Made by a program: the position numbers and the translations under genes. Shown here one piece after another: positions 11,963-23,365 of a stretch of 64,000 bases of DNA. The stretch spans positions 644,551 to 708,550 of the forward strand of contig NW_022985201.1 in assembly GCF_010093535.1 (NCBI RefSeq). Direction: 5' to 3'. The notes beneath the pieces were generated by a model. It worked only from the letters and a program-made list of their open reading frames with translations. It ran no database searches and was not told the origin of the DNA. How positions within the stretch are numbered: the stretch's first letter is position 1; each line of letters begins with the position of its first letter. This DNA comes from Lindgomyces ingoldianus. Its lineage: Eukaryota > Ascomycota > Dothideomycetes > Pleosporales > Lindgomycetaceae.

Positions 11963-14271
11963 TGCTCAGCCATAACTCAAGTTGCTTACTCATTGCTCAC
12001 GTTGCACCCCTGCGCAACTCAAGATCAAATCCGGAAAAAGCTTTGTGTGAGAGTAGATTTCACTTGATTGTTATCCGCCATTAATGGATAAACACAAACT
12101 CGACATGCTATATGTCCCTAGGCCTGCAGTTTCTCGCCCAATCCATTATGGTGGGCTCGAGAGTCTGTATAATAACGACCAGCAATATGTATACACCTCT
12201 CGTTCTAGAATTTGTAAATCCCCGTACTCGGCGTTTGCGTACCAGTGTCTGCATGGTAGATCAGATCCCTTCTTACCTATAGCTTCCGAAGCTTGGTAAA
12301 CTCAACTCTGGTATAAAACCCCTCGTTGAAAATTAATTTTTTTAAGGCGTTTGATGAGACTCCTCGTGCCCAAAGAGCCACGCTCATTAAGCCATTTCAA
12401 TCTTCCCGACAGATTTTAAATAAAGGACTGGAATCTCTGGATTAAAACCGTGCATTCAATGGTAATACACGCCTTTCACCCGTAGGACTTTGAAATATAT
12501 ATATATTCCTTTCGGCCTTGTTAAGAGACTTGCTTTGATTCATCCCGGGGTGTGAACTTCATCCAAGTATGGGCTTTGAAGCGAAGCATGCCATGGTGTT
12601 GTCTGGAACCCGTTACTTCCTGACAAGATACTAGAACTCGGTAACCTGAACTCATACGTCCGAGATAGTAAAAGAATCTGACTATCGATCTAGATCCATG
12701 ATTCATGTCGCTAGCAGAATCGCATATCTTCAGCTCTAACGACGGTTTCCCATACAGAGATTTAGAAGCCCGCATGACTCGCCCTCTCCTTTGGCGATAT
12801 ATCTTGCCCTTGCTTGCATCATTTCCGGACCCCAGACAGCCGACTTTCACAATTACGTTTTGGATTCTCTAGTTGAGTAAATTCCTGTGTAGATTCTATG
12901 TACTGGCCCCTAAAGAGGTGGAAATTAAAATTAAAACTAAAATTCGCAACGGTGGGCTGTGTGACTGTCTCTTTGAATACTTGTAAAAGATGTTATGTTG
13001 GATTAGTATCTCCTCTGCTGTAACCACTCATTCCAACACAGGAGTGGCTAGAAGAGTATGATATAACTTACCTACTTGTTGAGCCTCTAAAAGAGATGCT
13101 ATGATTTCTGCCAAAACCGGAGTTAATAAGCATTATAGATGATCATGGTATGAAGGCCCGTACCTGAGGATTCCTTGCCACCATGGCCTGCTTTCTCGCC
13201 TTATAGAAGCTCGCGTGTAACAACCTTGACGAGAAAAATGTCCCCTTTAATGGTAATATAGCTCTTTTGGCGAAAATTTAAAGAAATCACTTGACAGTAA
13301 CTTTCCGAATTTCTTTGAACTATCTAACTATCTACCTCCAACGCCCTAAGGTGCCTCTTGATCTAACAAAGAAGCCTTAGGATGTTTAGCTCTGACCGAA
13401 AATTTTCAACTATCTGGACCTGTTTCCCTTTCGCAACTAGCACTGCATAAACACTCCATAAAAAGTTTCCAATCGGTACCTGCCATAAGGCTTCTCCCGG
13501 AGCGCTCAACCCAAACGGAACATTTAATTTTCTCTACCTCTATGATTTCTAGCTAAAAAGGTAGTATAAGCCGAGCCAAACAGTATACATGTCCGGAAAC
13601 CTCTTAGTCTATCCGCATGATGTAAAACGGTTCTGATCGGAATATGAAAGAAGATAAGGTTCAGTCATATTAACGCCGAGTTTTACTGCCACAGATGGAA
13701 TACAGGAATGGTCTCCTTCTTGGATCCCTAAGAACTCTGTTGAATCAATTAAGGAGTGGTTCTGTGCATCTTCTCCCGTCTGGATCAATTCGTCTAGCCT
13801 TCTATTTATATCATCATCTTAGACAAACACTCGCCAATGCGCTTACTTAATCGCCGAGACGACGACATCAAGGATATTTGATATGGACACTTAGAAAATT
13901 CATGTTCCTAAGCGTGGCATAAGCAGGGCTTCCAACGAGGGGTAGTACTGTACGATTGGGAGATTTTGAGGCCTGTACGGGTGAGATTTTGTGTACGTTC
14001 GTACAACAGGGAGGAGGAGAGGTAGGCGTACGTATTGTAACTGTTACAGCTTTGGTGATCTATACAAGTAGTACAATTTAATTAAAGTACACTATAGTCT
14101 AGTTAAAACAGCTAAGACTATACGTCTCTAGAGACATAAAATTAAGGTTTAATAAGCTATAAGATAACTAAATCTTTTTAGTAATAAAGTAGAAAAAGTC
14201 TACTTGTAACACTAACAGCAGAGCTAGAGTTAGATTACCTTACCTTACTCTTTTAAAAGTGTTATATCTGC

Positions 14272-14400
14272 TGTAAGGCCGAGATGGCGCTTACGTGCGA
14301 CGGGTATATATACTATTCTGTACGCAATAATCAACCGTTGGTTGATTATTCGCACCTTTTTGGTTGTATTGGCGCAGTGGTACCGAGCTCCGTCTTTACA
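14272..14400. mobile_element. Solo-LTR-like insertion, copy 1 (129 bp)
   Basis: Starts TGTAAGG and ends CTTTACA, a short inverted terminus of TG..CA type. It is flanked by a perfect 5-bp target duplication TCTGC (14267-14271 and 14401-14405). It contains a TATA-like GTATATATACTA and a perfect hairpin: 11-bp arms AATAATCAACC (14326-14336) and GGTTGATTATT (14340-14350) around a 3-base loop. Its GC content is clearly above its surroundings, so it seems largely spared by RIP. TG..CA ends plus a 5-bp duplication fit a solo LTR of a very short LTR element; a short TIR element is the alternative. Confidence 0.75.
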
Positions 14401-14707
14401 TCTGCGCTATAAGGTTACATTTTAAATAGTGTATAATTACTTTACAATGTAGCCTTATTCTTTACCTAGTAGTCTAATTATGCTAAGGGCGACACATATT
14501 TATAAGTCTAATAGCTATATATTACTCTAATTAATCTTTAGCTACAGACAGTGTACTATTATAAAATAAGGTAAGAGACATAGTGTAAAGAGCTTTTAAC
14601 TTCTATAGCTTATAAAACTAACAATAAAGGAATCTAATTAACTAGATAAGGCCTGTAAGACAGTAAAATGCGTAGATAGATAACTCTATAATAGAAAATA
14701 GTCTATA
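14401..14707. other. AT-rich RIP-like sequence, origin not recognised
   Basis: Degraded sequence between the solo-LTR-like copy and the left end of the foldback element. Rich in TA, poor in CA and TG. No terminal repeats of its own were recognised. Confidence 0.5.
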
Positions 14708-15190
14708 ACGTACTTCACAGGCAAGTTGCTTACACACCTAAGTTGCTTACTTTTACTAAGACCCTACTAAACCACCTTTTTTACACTAATACATTCCCTA
14801 TAACACTACTTAGACGCGCTAAAAGAATGTTAAATATAGCTTACACTTTAAGCTTTTAAATAAAATATAAAACTTTTAAAAAAATATACTATAGCTATAT
14901 GTAAAGTTTTATAAAAAATAATAAATAACTATAGTACTAGATAACTTTTACAAGCTAATTTTATAGCTAAATTATAAAGGCTAAGTAATAAAAAAAACTA
15001 GGTAATTATTAAGACTATACTTAAGCTATATGCGTAAAGAATTTCCTCTTAGATAGTATTTATAGCTAATATAGCTAATTCTTTACACACTAAGCATAAT
15101 CTAGGCTATGTTTATATAAACTAGCCTAGTACATTTATAAAGTGTTATTTAAAGCTTAAAGTAATATTTAAGTGTAAGTATAACTATAAA
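14708..15190 (+). repeat. Left arm of the foldback element
   Basis: About 483 bp, the inverse of 27784-28006 joined to 15455-15716. Shared blocks include the GTTGCTTACACACCTAAG region near the end and the GGCTAAGTAATAAAAAAAA region in the middle. Differences are mostly C/T or G/A. Confidence 0.8.
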
Positions 15191-15234
15191 AAAGCTTTTT
15201 ATAAAAGTTTTAGAGTAATTTAAAGTAAGTTTAG

Positions 15235-15361
15235 TGTAAGGCTGAGATGGCGCTTACGTGCGACAGGTATATATACTATTCTGCACCTGAAAATCAACGT
15301 TGGTTGATTATTCGCACCTTTTAGTTGTATTGGCGTAGTGGTACAGAGCTCCGTCCTTACA
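15235..15361. mobile_element. Solo-LTR-like insertion, copy 2 (127 bp)
   Basis: Same sequence family and orientation as 14272-14400, starting TGTAAGG and ending CCTTACA, with its own target duplication TTTAG (15230-15234 and 15362-15366). The central hairpin is damaged by a few substitutions. It sits in the spacer of the foldback element and so inserted after that element was in place. Confidence 0.75.
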
Positions 15362-15454
15362 TTTAGCCTTATAAAGAATATTAAAGCTAAGTATAGTATT
15401 TAGAATAATAACATATATAACTTTAGTAAAATAAGGTTTATAATTAGCTAAATA

Positions 15455-15716
15455 TTTTTTAACTATACTTATACTTAAAACTTTACTTTAAGCTTTAAAT
15501 AACACTTTATAAACATACTAGGCTAGTTTATGTAAACATAGCCTAGATTATGCTTAGCGTGCAAAGAATTAGCTATATTAGCTATAAATGCTATCTAAAG
15601 GGAAATTTCTTACGCATATAGCTTAAGTATAGTCTTAATAATTACTTACTTTTTTTTATTACTTAGCCTTTATAATTTAGCTGTAGAATTAGCTTATAAA
15701 GGTTATCTAGTGCTAT
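15455..15716 (-). repeat. Inner part of the right arm of the foldback element
   Basis: Reverse complement of the inner left arm (about 14930-15190). It ends exactly where the Copia element begins; 15712-15716 is the left copy of the GCTAT target duplication. Confidence 0.8.
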
Positions 15717-15996
15717 TGTTAAATAGGCTCTGACAGCTAGCTGCTTATGGTATAAGCACTTAAGTAGCAAGAGTAAGAGTAGTGTACAGTGTGCATAGTG
15801 TACAAGGTAGGTAAGGTAAAAGTAACATGTTTCTAGTTCTATTACTCTTATCTTTCCTCTGTACAGAGGAAAAGGGGGATATCTAGATGTTTACGCATAG
15901 AGGTTTACGCACAAGCATTATGTGACATAGATATGTGATCCTGCTTGTGCGCAATTGCTTGTATCTAGGCCGCAACGCTGCTGCTATGTACAGACA
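15717..15996 (-). repeat. Left LTR of the Copia-type element (3' LTR in sense of transcription)
   Basis: 280 bp, matching 27499-27778 apart from transitions. Compared with the right LTR it has lost many CG and CA dinucleotides (for example GTTTACGCATAG against GTTCGCGCACAG). Confidence 0.9.
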
Positions 15997-17701
15997 CTAG
16001 CAACTTTTCTTTTTATCTAAAGAGTTACCTTCTGTACGCGTTACTTCCCTTCTGTCTGTATAAGTCTATCTAATTATGTTTTACTTTTACTTTACTTTAT
16101 TTATTAAGACTTACCTTAGTAATACTATATATTAAAATAGGCTAGTTATACTATGTAAATAGCTTTTCTTTTTTTTATCTTTTACTTTTTAAGCTTTACT
16201 ATATAATTCTTTAGCTCTTTTTTTTTTTTATACAGTGCTAGTAGTAACAGATCCTTATAATAAAAAAGATAATTATATATAATATAAAAAAAAATAAAAC
16301 AAAATAAAAAAAAATAGGCTTTATATAAAGATGTTATTAGTCTAGTTAGTTTAAGGCATCTTTACACACAGGATCTAGCTAGTCTATAAATGCTTCTATT
16401 TAGACAGAGAGGTAGTTAGTTAGAACTAGTAATTAAAAAGCTTAGTTTAGTGTTTTTTTTATATATATATTTACTAAATTATTTTTACTATTAATTTACT
16501 TAATTTTAGTAATTTCCCTTTTCTTATATAATTTATAGAGTAATATAATGTTAATTATAAGTTACTTTTTACTAGTAGTGCCTAGCTTAATAAGGTAATT
16601 ATATAGAAACTTTAAATCTATATAAATTACTACTAAAATTAGTAGTAGTTTAAGTGTTTATATAATTTACTATAAAGTTATACTAAGTGTAATTACATTA
16701 TTAAACTTTTTAACTATTTTATATAGTTTACTAATAAAAACACTTCTAGTTACTTTTTTACACTTAGTAGAATTCTAGTATATAATGTTGCCTAGTATTT
16801 TAAAGTAGTTACTTTACTTTATATAGTTTTTATTACTTAATATAATTAAAAATTCTAGCTATAAGCTAAAGTTTTTATTATTAGTAAATAATCTATTTAT
16901 AAAAATAAACAGCTTTACATAATTAAGCTATAATAGTAAAAAAGTAAGACTATGCTTACTATTATCTATCTACTATTAGATTTATATGTTAAGTGTGTTA
17001 ATGTTATTATGTAAAAGGTCTATAGTTTGTGCAGTAATAAAAAGGTTAAATGCTGCCTCTAGTTAACACATAAATGCAATATATACTCTTTTTATATATT
17101 ACTTAATATATTATTATGCAGCATCCTTATTTTTTAGGTTAATTATATAAAAGTAGCTTACTTATCTTTTCTAAGTAAAAACTACTATGTTATGTGTAAG
17201 TTTAATTTTTTTACTATTAAACTTAATAAGCTGCTTTTTTACTAAAATAGTTTTACTTTTTATATAAAACTTTACTTTTTATAGTTTTTTTTTTCTTTTT
17301 GCATAAAATCTTTTATTATAATGCTTAAAGTGTTATTTATTTATAGGCTAGTAATACTAAAAGTGTGCTCTTCTTTATTAGTAATTAAAAAGTAGAGGTT
17401 GTATAAAAAGATGTGCATACATAGCTTTTTTTTATAGTAGTTATAATATGTTTTAAACTAATATAGTCCTAATTTAGCAGCTCTATATAAAGGTTGTATA
17501 ACCTAGAGTATTATATTTAGTAGAAAGCTCTAGCGCATCTTCTTTAGTAGCTTTGTGTATAGCGTGCGCATAAGCTTATCTGTTAATTAGATGTATGCTT
17601 GTGTAATATTACACAGTTTAAAATGCATTTTGTACATAGCTCTTAGGCTTACTCTTATAGCTAGAAGTAGTCTCTAGCTTATTCTCTAGATAGTTAGTAA
17701 C

Positions 17702-18019
17702 TATTATAATTATGCATAAGTAAGGTTATAGAGCTTCACAGAGGTCTAGTTTAATTACTACGTAAGGTATTATAGTAGGTACAAGACGTTATGTGAGAAA
17801 TAAAAAAGTTTAAAAAAAAATTAGTAATTAAATACTTAGCTTAAAAGTCTAAGCGCTTTAAGTATAAATTAAGCCTATTTTAAGTTTAGTTAGTGTTAAG
17901 GCAGTTTATGCTTAAGTTTATGTCTATATTATGTTATATTTATGTTAGACATGCACTAATAATACTCTAGTACACATCTAATATAGTTATGTCTAGGATC
18001 TAGGGAGGATACTGTAACA
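17702..18019 (-). repeat. Left LTR of the gypsy element
   Basis: 318 bp. Same as 23048-23365 except for transitions in the RIP direction (for example TATTATATTTATGTTAGAC against TGTTGTGTTTGTGTCAGAC-like sequence on the right). Confidence 0.9.
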
Positions 18020-21000
18020 GTACCTCCCCCCTTATTAGGAAGAAAATCCTTTACATTAGTAGTTCTAGCATTAAGTTGTCTTTATTAGAGTATAGGTTTA
18101 GTTTAAATAAGTATTAAGCGTAAAATTAAGTTACTATAGAGTTTTTTTAACAAGGCTTTTATAAGTTCCTACAACAGTTTGTTATATCTAGTCTATTTTA
18201 TAAAGTATTTATAGATATGTTTTTTCTTATTAAACTAAATCTATTTAACATCTTTTATAACATATTCTAGTTTATTGTTTATAATAATAAGTTTAAGTAG
18301 CAGGTTTAGCTGTCTAGGTAGATAGTTAGATTTAAAAGCTGCTTAGCGCAGCAATAATATATAGAACACAGGGTGTATCTTTATGCTATTAGGTAGAATT
18401 AATTAGTAAGCATGTAATAAGACTATATAAGCTACTATAAAAGGGCTAAAGTTTTTTTAATTAAGTTTCTTTAATTATTAGTTTATTTAGATATTTCTAG
18501 TGTCTAGCTAGACCTTCTTACTAGCTGCATACACAGGGGCAAGGGTTTAAAATTAGTTTATATACTTTTATTAAAAAGCTTAAGCTTATATAAGCTCTTT
18601 ATAAATATATTTAGATATATTTTAGATTTTATTAATAAGTCTATTTACATTTATTACTTATATAAATTAATAAGTTAGTTAAGGGGTATTTAAAAGTAGT
18701 TTAAATTTTATTTAAAAGTAGTATTTATAGTTTACTAAAAATAGAGATACTTATGTTAATTTAAATATTATGTTATTAGCTTTAAACTATGCTATAGCTA
18801 ACTATTTTACCTAGTTATTCTACTAGTAGTTTATGTACACTTATAAGACTTATTTTATTATAGTGTTTATATTCTTAGTCTAGCTGTTAGTCTCTAGGTA
18901 AAAAGCTATAAATAGATAAAAAATAATTTAGAGCTATTTACAGAGTTTATTCTAGAAGGCTAAGACAAACTATGTACCTCTATTTAATATAATTATATTA
19001 GGTAGGCTATAGTAAACTTATATGTATTAGTAGAATAACTAGGCTATATTAGGGGCAGTTATAAAGGAACATAGTATTAAGTGTTAATACTTAGTTAAGT
19101 AATTAACAACTACTATAATATTTATGTACCCTTTAAATAGAGGTAGGTTTATAATAAAATTAATTAATATGTCTTTTTAAGCTTATTTAGGGATTAAAAG
19201 TAGTTTAAGTAGGCTATTATACCTTTCTTAAAAGGCTTTTACTTTATAGTAAGTATAGCAACATAATATGTATTAGCGTATAGTATAGAACATGCAGGGC
19301 TAGTAGTACTCTCTCTGCAGTAGGTTAAGAGTCTTTTCTCTGCCTAGGTGTCCTCTAACAGGCAAGTTGTGTATAATTTAGAGTAGTTTAATTCTTAGTT
19401 TATTAAAATTAAGAATTATAAGTTAGTTATAGTAATATAGCTTACTATTTTAGTTTTTATAGTTAGCTAGTGTTACCTTCTTTAACTAACTAGCGCTGTT
19501 TTAGAGCAGGTTTAAAGTTTTTTAAATAAATTTATTATTTAAATACTTATTAGTAATAATTTAATTAATTAATTAATTAATTTTATTTAAGTTAAGGTTT
19601 AAAAATAGCTTAGGTTAAAGTAGAGTTTAGTGTTAAGCCTTTTACACTTTTTTCTAAGTAAGGATGTTTTAGAATTACCTTATAAAGGCATCTAGTTTCT
19701 CTCTATCTTAACTAGAATAATAAGTAATCTTAAAATTAAAATAAAATAGGTATTTAAACTAATAGGCTTATTAGTAGCTAAGTTATTTTATAGTTATAAA
19801 GTACTATAAGTTCTTATAGTTAAATAGAACCTATATTAGATGCGCTACACCTTCTAGTTTAGGTTGCTATTATTTAAAGTAGTGTACTATAGTAAGTAAT
19901 TTTTTATTATAAATTTTATAATTACCTTCTATAGAACTTATTCTTTTTAAGAAATATGTAATAGGCCTAATAGTTCTATCTAGCTTAGTCTAGAAGAGAA
20001 CTTCTGCTACTATATAGTCTAAGGCATTAGCTTCTATAAGTATTAGTAGTTTAAAGTTAAAGTAGTAAAGTATTAAAGCTTTAGTAAAGGCTTTATTTAG
20101 CTAGTTAAAAGACTATTAGTAATTTAAGTTAAAGTTAAATTAAATTTTTTTTTTAGTAAGTGTAATTATAAAGCTTACTTACTATAAAAAGTTATTAATA
20201 AATTATTAGTAAAAGTTAGTAAATTTTATAAAAGCTTAAATATCTTTTATGTTTTTTAGGTATTACTAATCTAGCATAGTCTAAACCTTAATAGAGTCTA
20301 TTTAAATGCTATTTATAAAGATTATATATTCTAAATATATAACTTTTAATTAGTAAAACTTGCATTTGTTTATGTTAAGTTGCAGACTTACTTCTTCTAT
20401 AGCCTTTAGCACTAGGCGTACATGCTGTTTATGCTCTAAAAGGCTATTACTGTAGATTAGAATGTTGTTAATATACATAGTGCAGAACATGTCTAGGTAG
20501 GGTTAGAGTAAGTTATTTATAAAATGTTAAAAAGTACTAGGCGTGTTAGCTAAGCTAAAGGGCATTACTAGGTACTTAAATAGTCTATATTAGGTCTAAA
20601 ACGCTATTAGCTACTTATTACTCTTTACTATTCTTAGCTTATTAAAGGTAGTAATAATATTTAACTTTATAAAATACTTTACTTTACTTAGTTAGCTTAA
20701 GGTTTTTTATAAAAAAGGAATTAAGTATTAGTTTTTAATAGTAATAGTGTTTAGTCTTTAGTAGTTAACATAAAATTAAAGCCTACTTCTAGGTTTCTTT
20801 ATAAATAGTATAAGTAACACTACTAGTAAAGAGCTAGCTTAAATAAACCTTTTTTTTAAGTTTTTATTAAGGTATTTTTAGAGCACTTTTAATTTGTTTA
20901 GTAACATTCTATATAGTAGCCTATAACTAGGTTGTTTACTAGGCTTAAAGGTTATTTAGTAATTATATAAACATTATATTAAAAGCTTATTAGACTTATC

Positions 21001-23047
21001 TTAGAAAAAAACATATAATAAGTTATAGTAGTCTTAAAAAACTATTATTTTTAAGTTAGTGTGTTTTTAAAGAGCTAGAGCTTAGTCTATATTAGAAATT
21101 ATAACTACATAGATTTTATAATTTAGTTATTAAGCTAAGGTTATAAATAGGGCAGGTTCTATATAGCAGATGTCTATTTACTGTTTAAGTTCTAGTTTAT
21201 GTTTAAATTAAGTAAGTAAAGATTTCTTAAAAGCTTTCTTTTTTTTAAGTTTAAGTAGTTATTAAATTATTTTACATAGCTTATCTTAGTAAGAGGCCTA
21301 GCTTATTAGCCTTACTTAAGTAGTTTTTTTTTAAGTTATTAGAAAGTAAGTCTAGAAACCTTTTATATTAAGTGCTACTTAAGTATTATTTAGGTGTAAG
21401 TGTAAGCATATATCTTAGCATTAAAAAGAGTTAAAGTTTAGAACTTACTCTTAGTAATTAAAAGCAACTTTATGCTAATATAGCTATAGTTATTCTAGAA
21501 TTAAGTTATAACATTTTATATTTATTACATAGAGCTTAATCTGCTTCTTATAGTGTTAGTAGGTAATTATAATAGTTATAGTATAAAAGATAGAACCTTT
21601 TTTAAGTTGTTTTCTATTAAATCTAGTTAAGTAAATTATTTAAGTAAGTAGTGTTAATTAAAGATTTAGTTTACATGCTAGTTCTTTATTAATGTAACTT
21701 ATACTATTTACTTTTAAGTTAATAAAAGCTTATATTAAAGCTAATATAGTTTTTTATTATAAATATATAGAAATATTAACTTAGTACTTTTAGTTATTAG
21801 TAGAGGACTTAGCCTATAAGTTAGTAGAGATCTAGTGTTAAATTAGTCCTAGGGGGCAACTTAGCCCTAGGACAAGCCTTTTTGCAGGCTTCTACTGCTA
21901 TAGCTGTAGCTATGTTAAGAGTAGTAAAAAAAATTAAAGCTTAAATATAAGTTAAAGCCCTTATAAAAATAAAATTAAAATAGTAAAAATTTTTAATAAG
22001 TGCTAGTAGCGCTACTTACATAGACTTAAAAAAGAGAAATAAAGCAGTTTTAAAAAATATAACTATGCTTACTACACTTAAAGCATTAACTTTTTTTTTT
22101 ATAATTTTTACACTTTCTAGAACTAACTAAAGCATAATTTAAATTAATTTTTATTATATTAGAGTCCTTATTTACAACTACGCTAGTTTAGGGGCGTATT
22201 AGGGCTTGTACAGGGAGGAACCTTATGTTATTATTATAGGTAGCAATTAGGTTTACATACGCGTTAAAGTTGTTTAGAAGGGGTTCTTCTACTATAGCGC
22301 GTTATAGTTTAGTTAAGAGAGAGTTATATAAAGCTATAATTAGACCTATTTTATTTAGGCCTATATTAGATGCAAGTTAGTAGAACTTAGTAAAGTGTAA
22401 AGTAAAGCTTTTTTTTTTATTATAAAGTGTTTAGGCAACTTAAAGCTATTAACTTTTTATTTAAGTTTTTATAAGTTACTTATAAAAATGCTATAAATTA
22501 ATCTAAGTTAATAATATTCTTATCTATTAGTAAGTTAATTAAGGCTATTATATTATAGTTAAGTTAAAAGTAGGTGTATAGTAACTAAAAGTGTTTAAAA
22601 GAAAATTAGTCTATGTTTCCTTTAAGTTTATATTAGAGCTTATGTAGGAAAAAAGGTAAGTCTTTTTATTTTCTATTAAATAGTAGAAGATTAGAGAGTA
22701 AGTTAGATTTTATTACTAAGTTAGAAAAGTTATAAGTTATAGGCAGTATTAAGTAGAAAAAAGTTAAGCTATCTTTAGACTTCTAAGTAAGCTTTAAAGC
22801 TAGTAAGTTTTTAGTTTCTACTACTATAATAAAAGTTAAGGCAGAAATAGACTACTTAATAACATAAAGCTATTTTTTAAAGTTCTTTTAAAAAGCTTTA
22901 AAGCTTACAACATAGTAGCTTTTTTATAAAGTAAGCACTTTTTAAAAGGCTTTTTAGCTTACTTTAATAGCTTAGAGTTATATAAGTACTAAGCTTATTA
23001 AATTAGATTTAGAGGCTATTCTTAGCTAAAGTTTTAACACAACATAA

Positions 23048-23365
23048 TGTTATAATTATGTATAAGTAAGGTTATAAAGCTTTACAGAGGTCTAGTTTAA
23101 TTACTACATAAGGTATTATAGTAGGTATAAGACATTATGTAAGGAATAGAAAAGTTTAGAAGGAAATTAGTAATTAAATACTTAGCTTAGAAGTTTAAGC
23201 GCTTTAGGTATAAATTAAGCCTGTTCTAGGTTTAGTTAGTGTTAAAGCAGTTTATGCTTAAGTTTATGTCTATGTTATGTTGTGTTTGTGTCAGACGTGC
23301 ACTAATAATACTCTAGTACGCGTCTAATACAGTTATGTCTAGGATCTAGGGAGGATACTGTAACA
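23048..23365 (-). repeat. Right LTR of the gypsy element
   Basis: 318 bp, starts TGTTATAATTATG and ends ACTGTAACA, followed by the GTAAC target duplication. Less mutated than the left LTR. Confidence 0.9.

Larger units (their letters stand above)
10977..14271. other. Gene-free region with microsatellite and short tandem duplication
   Basis: No supported gene. ORFs such as 11758-12084 (+) and 12521-12850 (-) run through repeats or lack any known motif. Base composition drops sharply towards AT after about 14040, where the RIP-degraded island begins. Confidence 0.6.
17702..23365 (-). mobile_element. Ty3/gypsy LTR retrotransposon, RIP-degraded, nested in the Copia element
   Basis: 5664 bp with 318-bp LTRs (17702-18019, 23048-23365) and a perfect target duplication GTAAC (17697-17701, 23366-23370). 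A purine tract AAGGGGGGAGG (minus strand of about 18023-18033) abuts the left LTR, so it is transcribed on minus. Minus-strand translation shows reverse transcriptase at about 20715-20806 (FYVNY, TITIKNxYLIPF blocks) and 20452-20478 (YINNILIYS), then an integrase zinc-binding region at about 19300-19380 (HNLPVRGHLGREKTLNLL). RT before integrase is the gypsy order. The catalytic YxDD reads YINN, both aspartates changed by G-to-A. It cannot be active. Confidence 0.9.

Noticed and set aside
14370..14395. TGGCGCAGTGG in the 128-bp elements resembles a tRNA or SINE A box
   Set aside because: No B box (GGTTCGA-like) follows at the expected distance, and the TG..CA ends with 5-bp duplications fit an LTR better than a SINE.
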